From Tipula vernalis (lineage: Eukaryota > Arthropoda > Insecta > Diptera > Tipulidae): a DNA stretch of 64,000 nucleotides. Numbering within the stretch: position 1 is the stretch's first letter; each line of letters starts with the position of its first letter. The DNA is taken from contig OY282560.1 of the NCBI GenBank assembly GCA_958295665.1, forward strand, positions 261,998,641 to 262,062,640. The letters run 5' to 3'. The notes beneath the pieces are model-generated. The model saw nothing but the letters and a program-made list of their open reading frames with translations. It had not been told where the DNA came from and made no database searches. Position numbers and translations under genes: made by a program. This document shows positions 21,625 through 33,467 of this stretch, piece after piece.

Positions 21625-21651
21625 TGTTACTCTGACCTAGAAAAATTCCAT

Positions 21652-21956
21652 GCATTGCCACAGCTATTTTCGGCGCGATTTTTTTCTATTTTCAAATTTT
21701 ACCAGAATTAAAACAAATTTGATTGTAAATGTTTGAAGAAACTATCAAATTCAATTTCAATCTATTACATCTTTTATTAATTTTTATTCCCGCGACAAAA
21801 TTTAAAATGTATAAATTATCAATAAAAATTATTAATTTACAATTACATAATTTGATAGTTTCTTAAATCATTTAGAATCAAATTTGTTTTAATTCCAGTA
21901 AAATTTGAAAATAGAAAAAAAAAATCGCGTCGCGCGAAAAATAGCTGTGGCAATGC
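21652..21956. mobile_element. 305-bp foldback MITE with GCATTGCCACAG termini
   Basis: The arms are about 110 bp: GCATTGCCACAGCTATTTT at the left matches the complement of AAAATAGCTGTGGCAATGC at the right. Complementarity continues through the ATTTTCAAATTTTACC and AATTAAAACAAATTTGATT blocks. The centre is AT-rich and noncoding. Confidence 0.8.
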
Positions 21957-21979
21957 CTTAAGGCTGACTATGGTATTTT

Positions 21980-22052
21980 CAATAGAGCGTCGATTATTCG
22001 AACTAACTGGGACCGTGGGTTGTTCGGTTAACCAAAAATTCGGATAATCAAA
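21980..22052. repeat. Fragment resembling a pogo/Tigger terminal repeat
   Basis: GTCGATTATTCGAACTAACT, then GGGACCGTGGGTTGTTCGG and TCGGATAATCAAAC resemble the terminal motif GATTATCCGGG...GGGACC of the MITE at 53589-53890. Only a short paired fragment remains. Confidence 0.4.
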
Positions 22053-22350
22053 CATATAAGTAAAACTACTAAATATTAAGTAAGAAACGTGTGCCCTGGT
22101 TTATTTATAAACATTACATTACGGCTAATGTACAAAATAGGAGAATGTACACATTTACCGGCAAATGTACACATTCATTCCCCAAAGTGAGTGGTAAATG
22201 TGCGTATAAATTGAACAAAATACTCATATTTCGTACATTTTCCGGACAATGTGGACATTTCCGATAGCTCATTGGTGAATGTAATTTTCCTCTAGATATG
22301 AAAATTTGTACACTAAATTTATGCTAGTGTACGTTTTGTAATTAAGAAAC

Positions 22351-22763
22351 AATTAAGGTGGAACTTCGCTGTTTCTTGACGGATTATGATGAAATTTGAT
22401 ATGGGTGACGGAAATGGGATTCTAAAATGATTTTTGGATAAAGTTCTGGACTATGGCCAATTAAGATGGAACTTTGCTGTTTCTTGACCGATTATGATGA
22501 AATTTGACATGAGCAGTGGGAATGGGATTCCAAAATGATTTTTGGATAAAGTTCTGAAATGTGGCCAATTAAGGTGGAACTTCGCTATTTCTTGACCGAT
22601 TATGATGAAATTTGACTTGAGCGGTGGAAATGGGATTCTAAAATGATTTTTGGGTAAACTTCTGAAATGTGGCCAATTAAGGTGGAACTTGGCTATTTCT
22701 TGACCGATTATGATGAAATTTGACAAGGGTGATGGAAATGGGATTCTAAAATGATTTGTATGT
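22351..22763. repeat. 108-bp tandem satellite, about 3.8 copies
   Basis: Copies begin AATTAAGGTGGAACTT at 22351, 22459, 22567 and 22675, exactly 108 bp apart, with few differences. Each carries CGATTATGATGAAATTTGA, GGAAATGGGATTCTAAAATG and a run GATAAAGTTCTGG. Because 108 is a multiple of three, the minus strand stays open over several copies and mimics a 36-residue protein repeat. The same family occurs at 52685-53330 and as a degraded copy at 26430-26545. Confidence 0.88.
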
Positions 22764-22925
22764 AGTGATAGGAAATCATAAGGGCTCGTCACGACCATTT
22801 TCGCATTTAAGAAATAGAGCAAGCAATTTTTGGAGATAAATAAACAAACAAAATACAAAAAATTCTATAAATCATATTTTATTTAAGAAAAAAAAGCAAT
22901 GTACTACATTCTATTATGGCGAGTT

Positions 22926-24113
22926 TTAGTCGGTTACCAATTTTACAATCATTTCAAAAAAATTATCGCTCGTCTCCGTAAATTTAATTAATTCTGATGG
23001 TCCAGTGACGATAAAATTAACGTTAGGTTTTCGACAAAAAAAAACATAATTCTCTGCATCTCTGTATTTGATTTCGACCGTGTAGTCTACATTTGGTTTT
23101 AATTTTAAGGTTTCGCCCAGGCTGATTATATTCGAACATCTTTGCGAATCTCCGAAATTAAAGATTAAACCTCTTTTAGCAGTGTTTGTTAATAGATTTT
23201 TTTCTAAAATTTGCATTTCAAAAGCACTAAAGCCTGATACAATGCACCTGCATGTACACCTGTGCATAATTTAATTGGCCAAAACCGTAAATTTTGATAT
23301 CCATTTCTGATTTGGTGCTGGTTTTTCACGTTCCCATGTTTTATCATATTAGGAACGAGGTTGTGCTATTCAGCTTGGATTTGTACACTGGCCTTTCAGC
23401 ACAATTTGTGTGCAGATTGTTGAAATTTCATCACTTAATAATAAATCTGGATGATTTTTTACAGAAAGGCTAAGTTCATCATTGGACAATAATGGAAAAC
23501 GGATTAGTCGTAATAATTGGTCGAATTGTATTCGTTGTTGTCATATTGGAGTTCCGAATAATTCGCATGACTTGTTCATCCACCTTACCAAGCTGTTCAA
23601 GAGTGCGGTTTCTGTCATTTCAGAAGGCATATGATCAGATTTTAAAATTTCCTCCAAAACATTTGATTTGATGGTTAAAATTTTGTCAGTTTCTATTACA
23701 CCACTCAGACTACCAATTGTCCTATGGAAGGCATAATTCAAGTATAATTCATATTTATTCTCCACACTGAATTCAAGCAGCGTCAAGTCGGTACCGGGGG
23801 TTGTAAGCAAATTAAACACAATATTTTCCAATTTTATATCTCACAGCTAATTTTAACATGTCAAGGCGCATTGGCTCCTTAATGTCGCAATTATCTATGT
23901 AATAAACCGCAGAAATTGATAAAACACTTCATGCGAAGTATCATCAATTATTATTAACTTGTTATCTCCTGATGTCTCTCTAAATTGTTAACGAAAATCC
24001 ATACTATGCTTCATGAGCTCCCAAGAATGGGCAAACATTGTCTTTCCCTCGACAAGAAACTGAATGTCGGATATGAATTCGTTGTTGAAAAGTTGTTTGG
24101 TTATATCTTCCAT
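22926..24113 (-). pseudogene. Decayed BTB/BACK-domain gene
   Basis: From the ATG at 24113 the minus strand reads MEDITKQLFNNEFISDIQFL and EGKTMFAHSWELMKHSMDF, a BTB domain start, then a stop. It recovers with LIIIDDTSHEVFYQFLRF and, shifted, MRLDMLKLAVRYKIGKYC, the end of the BTB fold. 23831-23541 continues as a BACK domain (FHRTIGSLSGVIETDKI and ALLNSLVRWMNKS). About 23500-23380 gives RLIRFPLLSNDELSLSV, typical of BACK. 23267-22926 holds LGETLKLKPNVDYTVEIKY, which resembles a PHR-type C-terminal domain. At least three stops and two frameshifts are present and no introns are needed, so it is either a processed copy or a dead intron-poor gene. Confidence 0.7.
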
Positions 24114-25030
24114 ATCTGACAGTTCTTGGCAATGGCATTTTAGACAGTCATTCGTTTGCAACATGAAGGTGAAAAATGTCTTAGTTGTGCAGAAACGAAA
24201 CGTCTGCTGTATTGCTTTGGTAAATTTTCAACTACAATAAATTGAATACTAGACAACTTCATTGTAATTTTTTGTGTTAAGGAAAACAAATCAAACGTCA
24301 AAATATTGTTCATATCATTTGTATGAAGTGGTACAGATGCAAGTTTTATTTTAATTATTACATACATTTTTCAAATATTTTATTATAAAAATGTAATTGA
24401 AATGTTTTCATTGCAACTTGTTTTAAGCTAAGCCGGTATTTGCTTTGTGAAAATTAAGCCCAAAATAAAAACATAAAGAGAAGGCAATTTCGTAATCTTT
24501 AAAAATCTTCTTCGTAAAATCACTGGTAATCACAGAAAATAATTTAATAAATCCAGCAATAACCATAAGCTCAAGAATTTACGAAAATATGTAGCCTGTG
24601 AGGGTATTTATTTTTGACATTTCTTGCTTATTTAGGGGAAATAATTTAGACCAAGTAGAAGAGACGTAAAATTTACGAAATTACGAAAATTTTTACACAT
24701 GCGACATTTTAAAAATTTTGAAGTTTATATTATATAATGCCATGACTTTTAGAAATAAATGCCGATTTTCACAATGTTAATTTCAAAAAAATAACTGCAA
24801 ATTCCATGATAATATTTAGATAAGTTATGCAGGCACTACAAAAAAAGTCGAATGCTATTTTTGCGAATTGGTAATATACCATAATACCCTGTCAGATAAA
24901 TTTACAATGTTAAGGTGCTATTCCACTTGACTGAATTGACTGATAGTAAAATTAAAGAAAGACAAAAATACATTTGCTGGATGGGCGAATGAAACAAAAA
25001 TCCTTCTCAGTCAAGGAATATTTGTCTCTG
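24114..25030. other. AT-rich stretch, no gene recognised
   Basis: A 75-codon minus frame at 24367-24140 lies directly upstream of the BTB start but shows no family signature. The remainder has no coding or repeat signal I can name. Confidence 0.4.
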
Positions 25031-25300
25031 TATTAGTGTGACCGCAGTAGTCAGACCCTTACTCTTGTATGGGGTAATAGTCTGGTGGACTGCTCTAGAC
25101 AAAACTGTCAACCAAAAGCTGTTGATAAAAGTTTAGAGAACAATCTCTCTGTGGATCAGTGGGGCACTGAGGAGCATTCAGGCACTAGAGACTCTGCTAT
25201 TTTTGACTCCTCTAGATTTCTTGGGGAAAGAGTTGGCAGCTTGTACTGCCATACGGCTGAAATCCATCTTAATATGGACCTGCAACAATACAGGACACTC
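25030..25300 (+). pseudogene. LINE RT thumb fragment (LOA-like)
   Basis: The + strand reads VVRPLLLYGVIVWWTALDKT, a stop, then ALRSIQALETLLFLTPLDFL and GKELAACTAIRL. This is the region after the RT palm in LOA/R1-group LINEs and parallels the fragment at 41810-42695. Frameshifts and stops are present. Confidence 0.6.
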
Positions 25301-25800
25301 ATCTATTTTGTACAACAAACAAATTCCCAAGACCACCGACTATACTGTCCCGTCACTATCTTTTGTTATAAAACGTACAAACAAATGATTTTTATTTTAT
25401 TATTATTTTTTGTATACAAATTTTATTTTAATTGTGCTAGGTGTTGATGCCGTGATGATGAGAAACGAAAAAATGAACGATCGAAAAGACTGATTATATT
25501 TTCTACTCGAGCACAAAAGCCCCTTTTAAATACAGATCAAATGTCATAATTGAAATGTTGCGTCGATCACAACTCCGAACAAGTTGTACTAAATATTGAA
25601 TTCGCCTAGGTTGACATTTCTAACTAAAATGATGTACAAGTGTCAACAAATTAATACAAACATTTTGGGATATAAGATAAGTTATACACTGAGATTAATT
25701 AACCAGTTGATTAAATATTCTATTTTAATTTCAGATAAACTAAATGGGTAAATAGAGCCAATTTGATGACAAAGGGAAGTATATCGATACAAGGGTGGTT

Positions 25801-26067
25801 TTAAATTTTAGGATATTCCGTTTGTGCTGAACATAAGGCATCCCAAGCTTGAATAAGAGCATTTTTCAAAGCTATTTGTAATGTTATGCTGTGTTCTTTG
25901 ATTTTACGCTTTAATATGCCCAAAAGATGCTCGATCGGACTAAGATCTGGGGACTGTGCTGGCCAATCAAATGTTACTGTTTTTAAACCAGTGCATCGTA
26001 GTGGCTGATTTATGACAAGGAGCATTCTATTGTTGGATTTTGACGCCACGTAAATTGGTGTCACCAA
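25801..26067 (-). pseudogene. Tc1/mariner transposase C-terminal fragment
   Basis: The minus frame contains FDWPAQSPDLSPIEHLLGIL, the motif that bears the catalytic Glu in DD34E transposases, followed by LKRKIKEHSITLQIALKNAL. The catalytic Asp regions are missing. It is a different lineage from the intron-bearing copy at 10966-11630. Confidence 0.7.
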
Positions 26068-26149
26068 AAATGCACGTTAACGAAGACATCAGCACAGTTT
26101 TATTAAGATGTTTTATGTTTTAGTCAATAAACTAATAAATTTTTGTCTT

Positions 26150-26390
26150 AGGTTAGAGGGTAGCACTAGCGAAGAATGGAACAAGAACTGCACCGAAAAA
26201 CTAATCGAGCATTACGAGCACTATCAAAATTTATATGATACCAAACATTTCTCGTATCATAACAAACATACGCGAGAGGATTCACTGTTGAAAATTACAG
26301 AAGTGGGAATAAAGAAAAAATTTATAAGTTTGCGCATCACTTTAAATCGGGCGGAAACAGCAAAAAAAATGGTATGGATTTACGAGCTAA
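26150..26390 (+). pseudogene. MADF-domain fragment
   Basis: After an acceptor-like TTTGTCTTAG the frame reads EEWNKNCTEKLIEHYEHYQN and LYDTKHFSYHNKHTREDSLL, the first half of a MADF domain (the usual LIelYkeypnLYd...Y.Nr..R pattern). The expected third-helix part (W..LR..Y.RE) is garbled, and no further exon is visible. It is probably a remnant of a Harbinger partner gene or of a MADF host gene. Confidence 0.55.
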
Positions 26391-26429
26391 GCTGGACTTC
26401 TCAAGACATCGGTTAATGAAACGTTCAAA

Positions 26430-26545
26430 TGGTTTTGGATGAAGTCTTGAAAAAACGCTAAGTAGGGCGAATCCATTTAGAATGGAAATGCGAGTCTTAA
26501 ACGATTGAATGAAGTTCTGCAATATGACAAACAGGGATGGAACTA
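26430..26545. repeat. Degenerate copy of the 108-bp satellite
   Basis: GGTTTTGGATGAAGTC, CATTTAGAATGGAAATGC, TTGAATGAAGTTCTG and GGGATGGAAC follow the order of landmarks in the 108-bp unit with many changes. Confidence 0.4.
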
Positions 26546-27485
26546 AGGTAGAAATAATAGAGCGTGGAAGTTACATAAATAAAACATACAATATTATAAT
26601 TTATTTGTACTATTTTTATTTATTTTGGTATAATATATTATGTGTACATATTTAGTAAATTTAAAAATTAAACTTTTCGATTGCTTTGTCTTGCCAGAGA
26701 ACTGAGCCAGGATCACTAAAGTAACGCAAAAATTAATTTAATTACACATAATGCATCCATCTTTGGTTTTGCATTTATGGTTCAAGATTTGTCATTTGGA
26801 CGTTCGTATAAAAATTACCATCTTTCAATTCTACTGTAGTTCTATTTTAATGGTAAATGTTCGACCTTCGCAAAATAAAATTATGGAGAGCACAATATGC
26901 AATGGTAATTTGTTGTTTTTTCTGAACATTAAGTCTCATCTCTCGTTGAAGAAACTGAAACCTTAAACGAGAAATTATAGTTTCCTTTCTAGTAGTTAAA
27001 GCAAAAATTTACCTAAATCTGTTCGCTAAATTTCGCTGATTCGCCACTCAATTTTTTGTAACGACCCATTTGAGTCGATTACATGTCTGTCTGAAGATAG
27101 CGTACACCAACAATTCAAACTTCGACTGTTATTATTTTTTTTTTTTTTTCATAAATCCTTTTATTGACTAGCGGAAAATGCTTTACGCGCGAAATAGTAT
27201 ATAATGCAAAAATATACATATCATAAAACAATAAAAAATAAAAATTATATACCCAATTTGGTAAAAGGTGGAATGTTGCGGGTTTTTTTGATTGGATTTT
27301 TTTTAGTAAGTCGGAAAACGCTCGAGAAGCTTACTAGTGATTTTTTTTGTTTGTTGGCCAGTTAAATCGGCTGTAAAATTTAAAACGACATAAAAGTTTA
27401 GCGCATTTGTTAAAATTAATAGTTTAAAGTGCTAATTATAAAAAAAATTAAAAAGAAAAAATTTAGTTAAGTTAATAATGCTGCT
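26546..27485. other. AT-rich stretch, no gene recognised
   Basis: No family signature or inverted repeat was recognised on either strand. A homopolymer T-run lies near 27131-27150. Confidence 0.4.
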
Positions 27486-27493
27486 ATATGTAT

Positions 27494-27584
27494 AAAACGT
27501 CTTGTACTGAAAATCACTCTTGTAAACGTATAAACGTATATACCATATACGTTTACAAGAGTGATTTTCAGTACAAGACGTTTT
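27494..27584. repeat. Perfect 39-bp inverted repeat (hairpin)
   Basis: 27494-27532 is the exact reverse complement of 27546-27584, with a 13-base spacer. The arm begins AAAACGTCTTGTACTGAAAA. A perfect palindrome of this length is either very recent or a functional hairpin. It is too short for the MITE families seen elsewhere here. Confidence 0.8.
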
Positions 27585-27984
27585 TATCATATTATATACA
27601 GTTGTAAAAAAAAAAACATAAAATATTTAATAAAGACTAAAAATTATTTAACTATAAAACAGCGTCAGAATATAATTACCTTGATTGTAATTTTATGTTG
27701 AATTAATAAAAATAAATCAAAATTAAAATTGATCAAAATAAAAGCTATCACAGTGTTTTGATTAGTGGTGAATTCTGGTTATCTATTTGCCATCAAAATC
27801 GCCCCTTATGAAGAAGGAATCGTGATTTGTTATATTAATTCTATTTGTTTATTTTTTTTTTATTTAAACATGCGTTAAATATTAGATCAGTTAAATACGT
27901 ATGTTCGTTAGGAACCTGGAGAATATCCCACCCCAATACCGTGAGTCATTAGCCGGCAAAACTGTGCCCAGAATAATCCTAGCG

Positions 27985-28357
27985 AATGATTTTTTTGTGC
28001 GGTCACTTAGATGGTCGTTACACTTTAGTTGTGAGTCTTTTTTTTTCTTTATTGGAACGTTTTCCAATAGGTTTCATCATCCTTGTGACAAAGGAAGATT
28101 TAAGTAATATCTTTAGTTGGTCGGTCTCTAATAGGCTCGTTTTAAATGTAAATAAATCAAAGTCGACTATAATTTATAAAAAATCGGTAAATACCTCGTC
28201 CTTTCTTGGTATTTGTCCGCAGGGTTCGCTAATTAAATATTCCAATACTGTTAGGGATTTAGGCTTAGTTATTAATAAAACTCTTACTTGGGGTAACCAT
28301 TTAGTTAGTATTAGTAAGAGAGTGTTTGGCATGGCCCCTTTGTCTCTCTTTAACTGA
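27985..28357 (+). pseudogene. LINE reverse transcriptase fragment
   Basis: The + frame from about 28090 reads SNIFSWSVSNRLVLNVNKSK, then KYSNTVRDLGLVINKTLTWG and NHLVSISKRVFGMAPLSLF, the post-palm segment of jockey/CR1-group RTs. The palm with the catalytic motif is not recognisable upstream and the thumb is cut off after 28357. Confidence 0.6.
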
Positions 28358-28849
28358 TTTTATTTGAGGGCAGTTTGCGTTAAAACTTCTTTTTGAAGTG
28401 AACATTTTGTAGGTATGGTATGATCAGAGCCTTCTAGATTATAGGGCCATAATCATCATGACGTATTTTTTAGAAGCTTTTTTAGTGTTGTTGTTCGCCA
28501 TAGTAAAAATGTTTGTTTTTTAGCTTCAAGTTTTTTAACGAAAAAAGCTTAAATATTATAAAACGTTTTATGTTTAACCACAATATACAAGAAGGCTATA
28601 TTGGTATTAAATAAATATTAATTGGAGAAATATTAAAATTAAATTATCTCTAAAATATACTTTTCGAACTTTCATTTTGAAAAATACATCAAAGTTGGCT
28701 CTGACGAAGTAAAATAGTACTTGTTAAATTTATCTTTAATTTTACTTATGTACGTCAGATGCCTAAGATGTTTACAGAAAAATACACAAGTACACGGTTT
28801 ACAATTTGGTGAATTTGATTTGCTTTACCTACAATTTTTGAACTTGAAA

Positions 28850-30840
28850 ATTCCCCAGGGTAGCGATTTTGGTCGCAATTTGAGGATTGAGTTGAGAATT
28901 ACCGGAAGGCAATAGTATTGGTAAATTGTATTGGTGTCCAAAGAATAGAGAAAAGCAGAGAATAAACATTTGAAAAATAAAAAAAACAATTCAGTGTTAT
29001 CTTATGCGTACGAAAGAAATGTTGTACATATTTTTATTTCCAGTAATTTTCTGTAAAATTTAAAACTAATAAAATGGTAAATTGAATTATGATTTAAAGA
29101 TAAATAAAAATTAGCTAAAAATGGAAATTAAGTCAAAAAAATATTTATAAACTATAATTTTATTAATAATTTTAAATGATGAAAAGACATATGACGTACA
29201 TCCTGCTTGCCCATGCCACAATCACTAATTTACTTGTATTTTTCACATTATCCTATCCCTCTTATTCGATGTTAAACAAAAAACTAAAAAATTGATGGGC
29301 GTTTTTTTTTTGTTTTTTGCTTAACATGATGCAAATAAGAGAGATAAAATGATACGAAAAAGAGGGATATAAAATATAATGTGGAAAATATAAGACGTAA
29401 ATTAGTTATTTTGGCTTAGTGTTAATTCAAACGCAGGAGAGGACGGATGTACGTCGTGTGTCTTTTCATCATTTAAAATTATTAATAAAATTATAGTTTA
29501 TAAATATTTTTCTGACTTATTTTCCATTTTTAGCTAATTTTTGTTTATCTTTAAATCATAATTCAATTTACCATTTTATTAGTTTTAAATTTTACAGAAA
29601 ATTACTGGAAATAAAAATATGTACAACATTCCTTTCGTACGCATGATGTTCAGGATCAGAAGCCGAAAAGAAAATTACTTATTAATGTATTTTGTATATA
29701 AACACAATTAATTATAATGTTACTTATCCTTTTCTTGAATTATCTAGTAATGAATTCCATGAACTATGAAGATATATTTTCCTAAATTTCCATATATTTT
29801 CCTAAAATAATCAAAATTGTAAATTAGTTATAAGTTAGTATAAATCAATGTAAATTTAAATTACCAAAAATTTTTGAATGACAGCTGATGAGTGATGACA
29901 TTTATTTTGGCACTGATGATAACATAGCAATTTGTCTTATCGACTTCATATTTTAACATCTATGTTGTCATTGCGCCATCTATATTCAAATACTATCAGA
30001 TAATAATTTGTAGCTCAAATATATTTTTATTATTCGCCGTGGTTTTTAATTTTTTATATGTTGGCAAGATCAAGCTAATAAAATTTATATCTCGTTCACT
30101 TCCATTTTGATCGCAGAGCAAGTTATACAACTATCAATAAAATCAAGTTTTTTTAATAAATAAAATTTATAACGAAATCAATTAAAACAACATAGAAGTT
30201 GGTTTTCCTTTTATTTTTATTTTTTTCCAATTTTATTATTGGCATCGATACACGTCCGTACACATGAGATAACACTGAATTGTTTTTTTTTATTTTTCAA
30301 ATGTTTATTCTCACATAACTCAAACAAAAAAAAAAAAAAAAAAAGTTAAAAATATTATGAATATGGCCGACGAAGAATGTATAGATTAAAAACCATTTAT
30401 TTATGCTGCTTTTTGGTTTTTATATTGAAGACCACGAGCAATTTTTTTGATTGCGAATATTGTTTTGGATTTTTGTTAACGAAGTAAAATGAATGTCTCG
30501 TTTACAACAACAATAGATAGAAAAACATGAATTCCTCATGTTAAAAGATAGGGAAAAATAACTCAAGGCGAGCGGAAGCAACAAAAAGTTGAACCGATTT
30601 CACCCGCTTAGCTTATTTTTGATACTTATCATCATGAGGAAACACACTAATACAATAAAAATATTTGACGGCACACAATAGCAAAATGTATATTATACGC
30701 CGTGTACATATACAAAATTCTCAATCCTCATCCTCATTTTGCGACCAAAATCAATACCCAGGTGATAGTTTTTGGTAGGATTTTACCAAACTTTTGCTGC
30801 TATCACTGCCATCTATGTAATGTCAAACCATTCTTAAATA
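28850..30840. mobile_element. Large foldback element with an internal insertion
   Basis: The arm at 28940-29255 is inverted at 29360-29645: TTATGCGTACGAAAGAAATG pairs with CATTCCTTTCGTACGCAT, and the block ATCATTTAAAATTATTAATA is in both. The right arm resumes at about 30257 (ATGAGATAACACTGAATTG, the complement of CAATTCAGTGTTATC at 28990), so roughly 610 bp (29645-30256) interrupt it. Further out, GATTTTGGTCGCAA near 28866 pairs with TTGCGACCAAAATC near 30740. The right end carries AATATACAAGCCAT at 30818, also found at the ends of the element at 60910-61481. Confidence 0.65.
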
Positions 30841-32074
30841 TACAAGCCATCAGGTTCACACCAATTTTAAAAGAAGCTTAATTTAAGGGGGATACATTTT
30901 ACGATTACCCGTAAGAACTCATGTAAAATTGAACATTTTTAATTAAGATTTTATGAATGAAAAATATTCGTAATAGAAAATATTTTTAGGTTTATATTTA
31001 AGTCAAACCTTTGAGTATAACATATTTTAAAACCAATAATTAAATTTAGTATGGCTTTGTATGGCTATGTGAAAAATACAGCATAAGATTATAAAAACGA
31101 AATCAATGACGAAAGATCTTACTTACTATTCATCAAAGATTTTATAATACAATAGGCCAGAAATAAAGAAAACACGCACAACCACTCTTTAACAACAATA
31201 AAAACTAAATGGTTTTTTAACATGTAAGAAAAAAAAATTTGTTTCTCCTCTTTAGTTTAACCCTTATGTTTATGCATCTTTTTTCTTATGTTAATCAATT
31301 AAGGGTTACCCAGTAATCTTATCAGATTTAATCGAATGTCGCTTAAAAATGTAACTGTTACAATTAAATGATTTTGCCATTCCTAGGCCCTAAGCCAAAA
31401 TTCCATTAATAAACTAGACATTTTATCAATTAAAGCCGGAAAGGTTACCCGGGTAACCCAAAATAGACATAAGGATTAAACTGTCTGCTATTTATCAACA
31501 TTTTTTTGTTTTAAAAAAAACATGAACGAAAGGTGTGAAGTCATAAGGTGTAAGGATGTGTTTGTAAATAAAGAGGTTTTAGTAAAACATTAATTAAATT
31601 CTATAAACAAGATTTTATTAATTGATTTTCAAATCATATATTTATCATTTATTCTTCTTGATAACGTAGAAATCAAAATTCATTTTTGTAAGATTTTTCA
31701 TTTAAGAAAACCGATATCAAAAAACCATAACTTTTCATATGATTTGCATGAAAAATCAATTTTTTTTTTAGTCCGAAATTCCGAATTTTATGCTGACTTG
31801 TATATCTAAAATGCTTTGGTAATGTATATTGGCTTAGTAAACATACGATTTGTAGTAAGCGTTTTTTCAATTTGGCCAGAATGCTTTTGTTATGAATTTT
31901 TTTTTTAATTTTGGTTCAAATAAATCAATTATTCCAAGAAAATGACAACGATTTACTTAAACGACATTCATATATGTAGAAATTCAAATATTTATGAAAA
32001 TATTTCAGAAATCATATATAAAAATTTGTAACGTTTTCATTTAAAAATTTGTCTTAAGAAAAAAGTGTGTTTTA
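30841..32074. other. AT-rich stretch, no gene recognised
   Basis: No coding signature or paired repeat was recognised. A short minus frame at 31870-31673 is not supported by any motif. Confidence 0.4.
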
Positions 32075-33138
32075 CCAGAACCATCTTGATATGAATAGAG
32101 CCGGCATGTCAAAAATGAACTTAAAATAAAGGACATAGAAACACTAAAAAATAATTTATTTTCATAGAGTTTGTATGAAAAAATGCGATTTCGATTGACG
32201 AAAAAATATGAATTAAAAATTAAACCTAGATAAATAATTTTTTCTGAAATCACTAATAAACAACTCAACGTTTCTCAAGCTTCCCCATTTTCTACGTATA
32301 ATCAAAAGAAAATAAGGGAATTAAATTAAAAAACGTTCTACAACAACAACAATATGTATTAAAAAGAGAATATTCTATTTAATGACGTCATCACTTATTC
32401 ACAACTAAAATCAATGGTAAAAAAAAGTCAATACGTTGAACAGCCAAAATTAAAATAAATCAAAGAGAGTCAAAGAGAAAAAATTATAATAATATGCATT
32501 GAGCGCGAAGAAATCAAAAAAATCAAATCAACCCAGATTGTTATGCATCACAAATAAACGACATAACCAACAAACATTAACTGTAATATAAATGCCTTAT
32601 TTATTTCTGAAGTATTAAAAATATTATTGTATTTAAATTAAGACACAGCTGAAAATAAACACAACATGATTAATATTTGGCATCGATTTTTATTCCCAAA
32701 AATTAATGACCCATTCAAAATAAGTTTTTGTTTAGAATATTTGAATTGTCATAACATTTGAGAGCGGTGTATAAAATAAAATAGCTCTTACTTATTATTC
32801 CCATTCCTAGATGTCACTTAACACACAATTAAAAACAACAGGGATTCGGGCTGATGAAACGATTTGAAAGAAAACTTTTTACGTAAAATTACCATAATTT
32901 CTTTCATAGCAATGGTTTAATTTTAGTAAATTTATAAAAAAATTATATTAAATTAATTATCATTACAATTTAGTTATTAGTTTATTACTATAGACAAAAA
33001 CCACCAATAATATGGTTAGCCGAATCAAAAATCAGCCCGATTTTAGAATCCGACCGGTTCGATCACCTATTTGATTCTTTTTATAAGTTTTTCATTGTAC
33101 ATATGCGACATCTATGGCTTAAACAAAATGTCGTTAAT

Positions 33139-33200
33139 AAAGCATTGCCACATGATATGAATCTGTATTCGGGCAGATTTTTGTCATGTGGCAATGCTTT
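33139..33200. repeat. Small hairpin with MITE-like ends
   Basis: AAAGCATTGCCACATGA (33139-33155) is the exact reverse complement of 33184-33200, with a 28-base loop. The terminal GCATTGCCACA matches the ends of the 305-bp MITE at 21652-21956, so this may be an internally deleted relative. Confidence 0.6.
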
Positions 33201-33247
33201 TAGAAGAAGACTAAAAAGAGATAGTTATAATTGTTTATAAATTTTAT

Positions 33248-33467
33248 GTTATGACGTATTTTACAACAACAACATTCCATAAAAGTTTAGCAATAGTTTA
33301 TATTCCAAGAGGATTTTCACAAAGAAATAAACTCTTTCATGATTCGATTTTTCAATCGTTATGACGTATTTTACAACAACAACATTCCATAAAAGTTTAG
33401 CAATAGTTTATATTCCAAGAGGATTTTCACAAAGAAATAAACTCTTTCATGATTCGATTTTTCAATC
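33248..33467. repeat. 110-bp perfect tandem duplication
   Basis: 33248-33357 and 33358-33467 are identical base for base, beginning GTTATGACGTATTTTACAAC and ending TTTTTCAATC. The duplication lies in the left arm of the large inverted repeat; the right arm has a single related copy, so it arose after the palindrome. Confidence 0.9.

Noticed and set aside
22351..22763. CRISPR-like repeat array
   Set aside because: Repeats are contiguous 108-bp units without unique spacers, in a eukaryotic context.
22451..22858. 135-codon minus-strand frame with three near-identical 36-residue repeats
   Set aside because: It is the 108-bp satellite read in a frame kept open because the period is a multiple of three; there is no sign of selection on the protein.
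29880..29930. CTGATGAGTGATGACATT near 29884
   Set aside because: No GAAA after a pairing stem; chance match in AT-rich DNA.
32850..32885. CTGATGAAACGATTTGAAAG, another hammerhead-like string
   Set aside because: The would-be stem II is only two or three A-T pairs and no stem I partner is visible.
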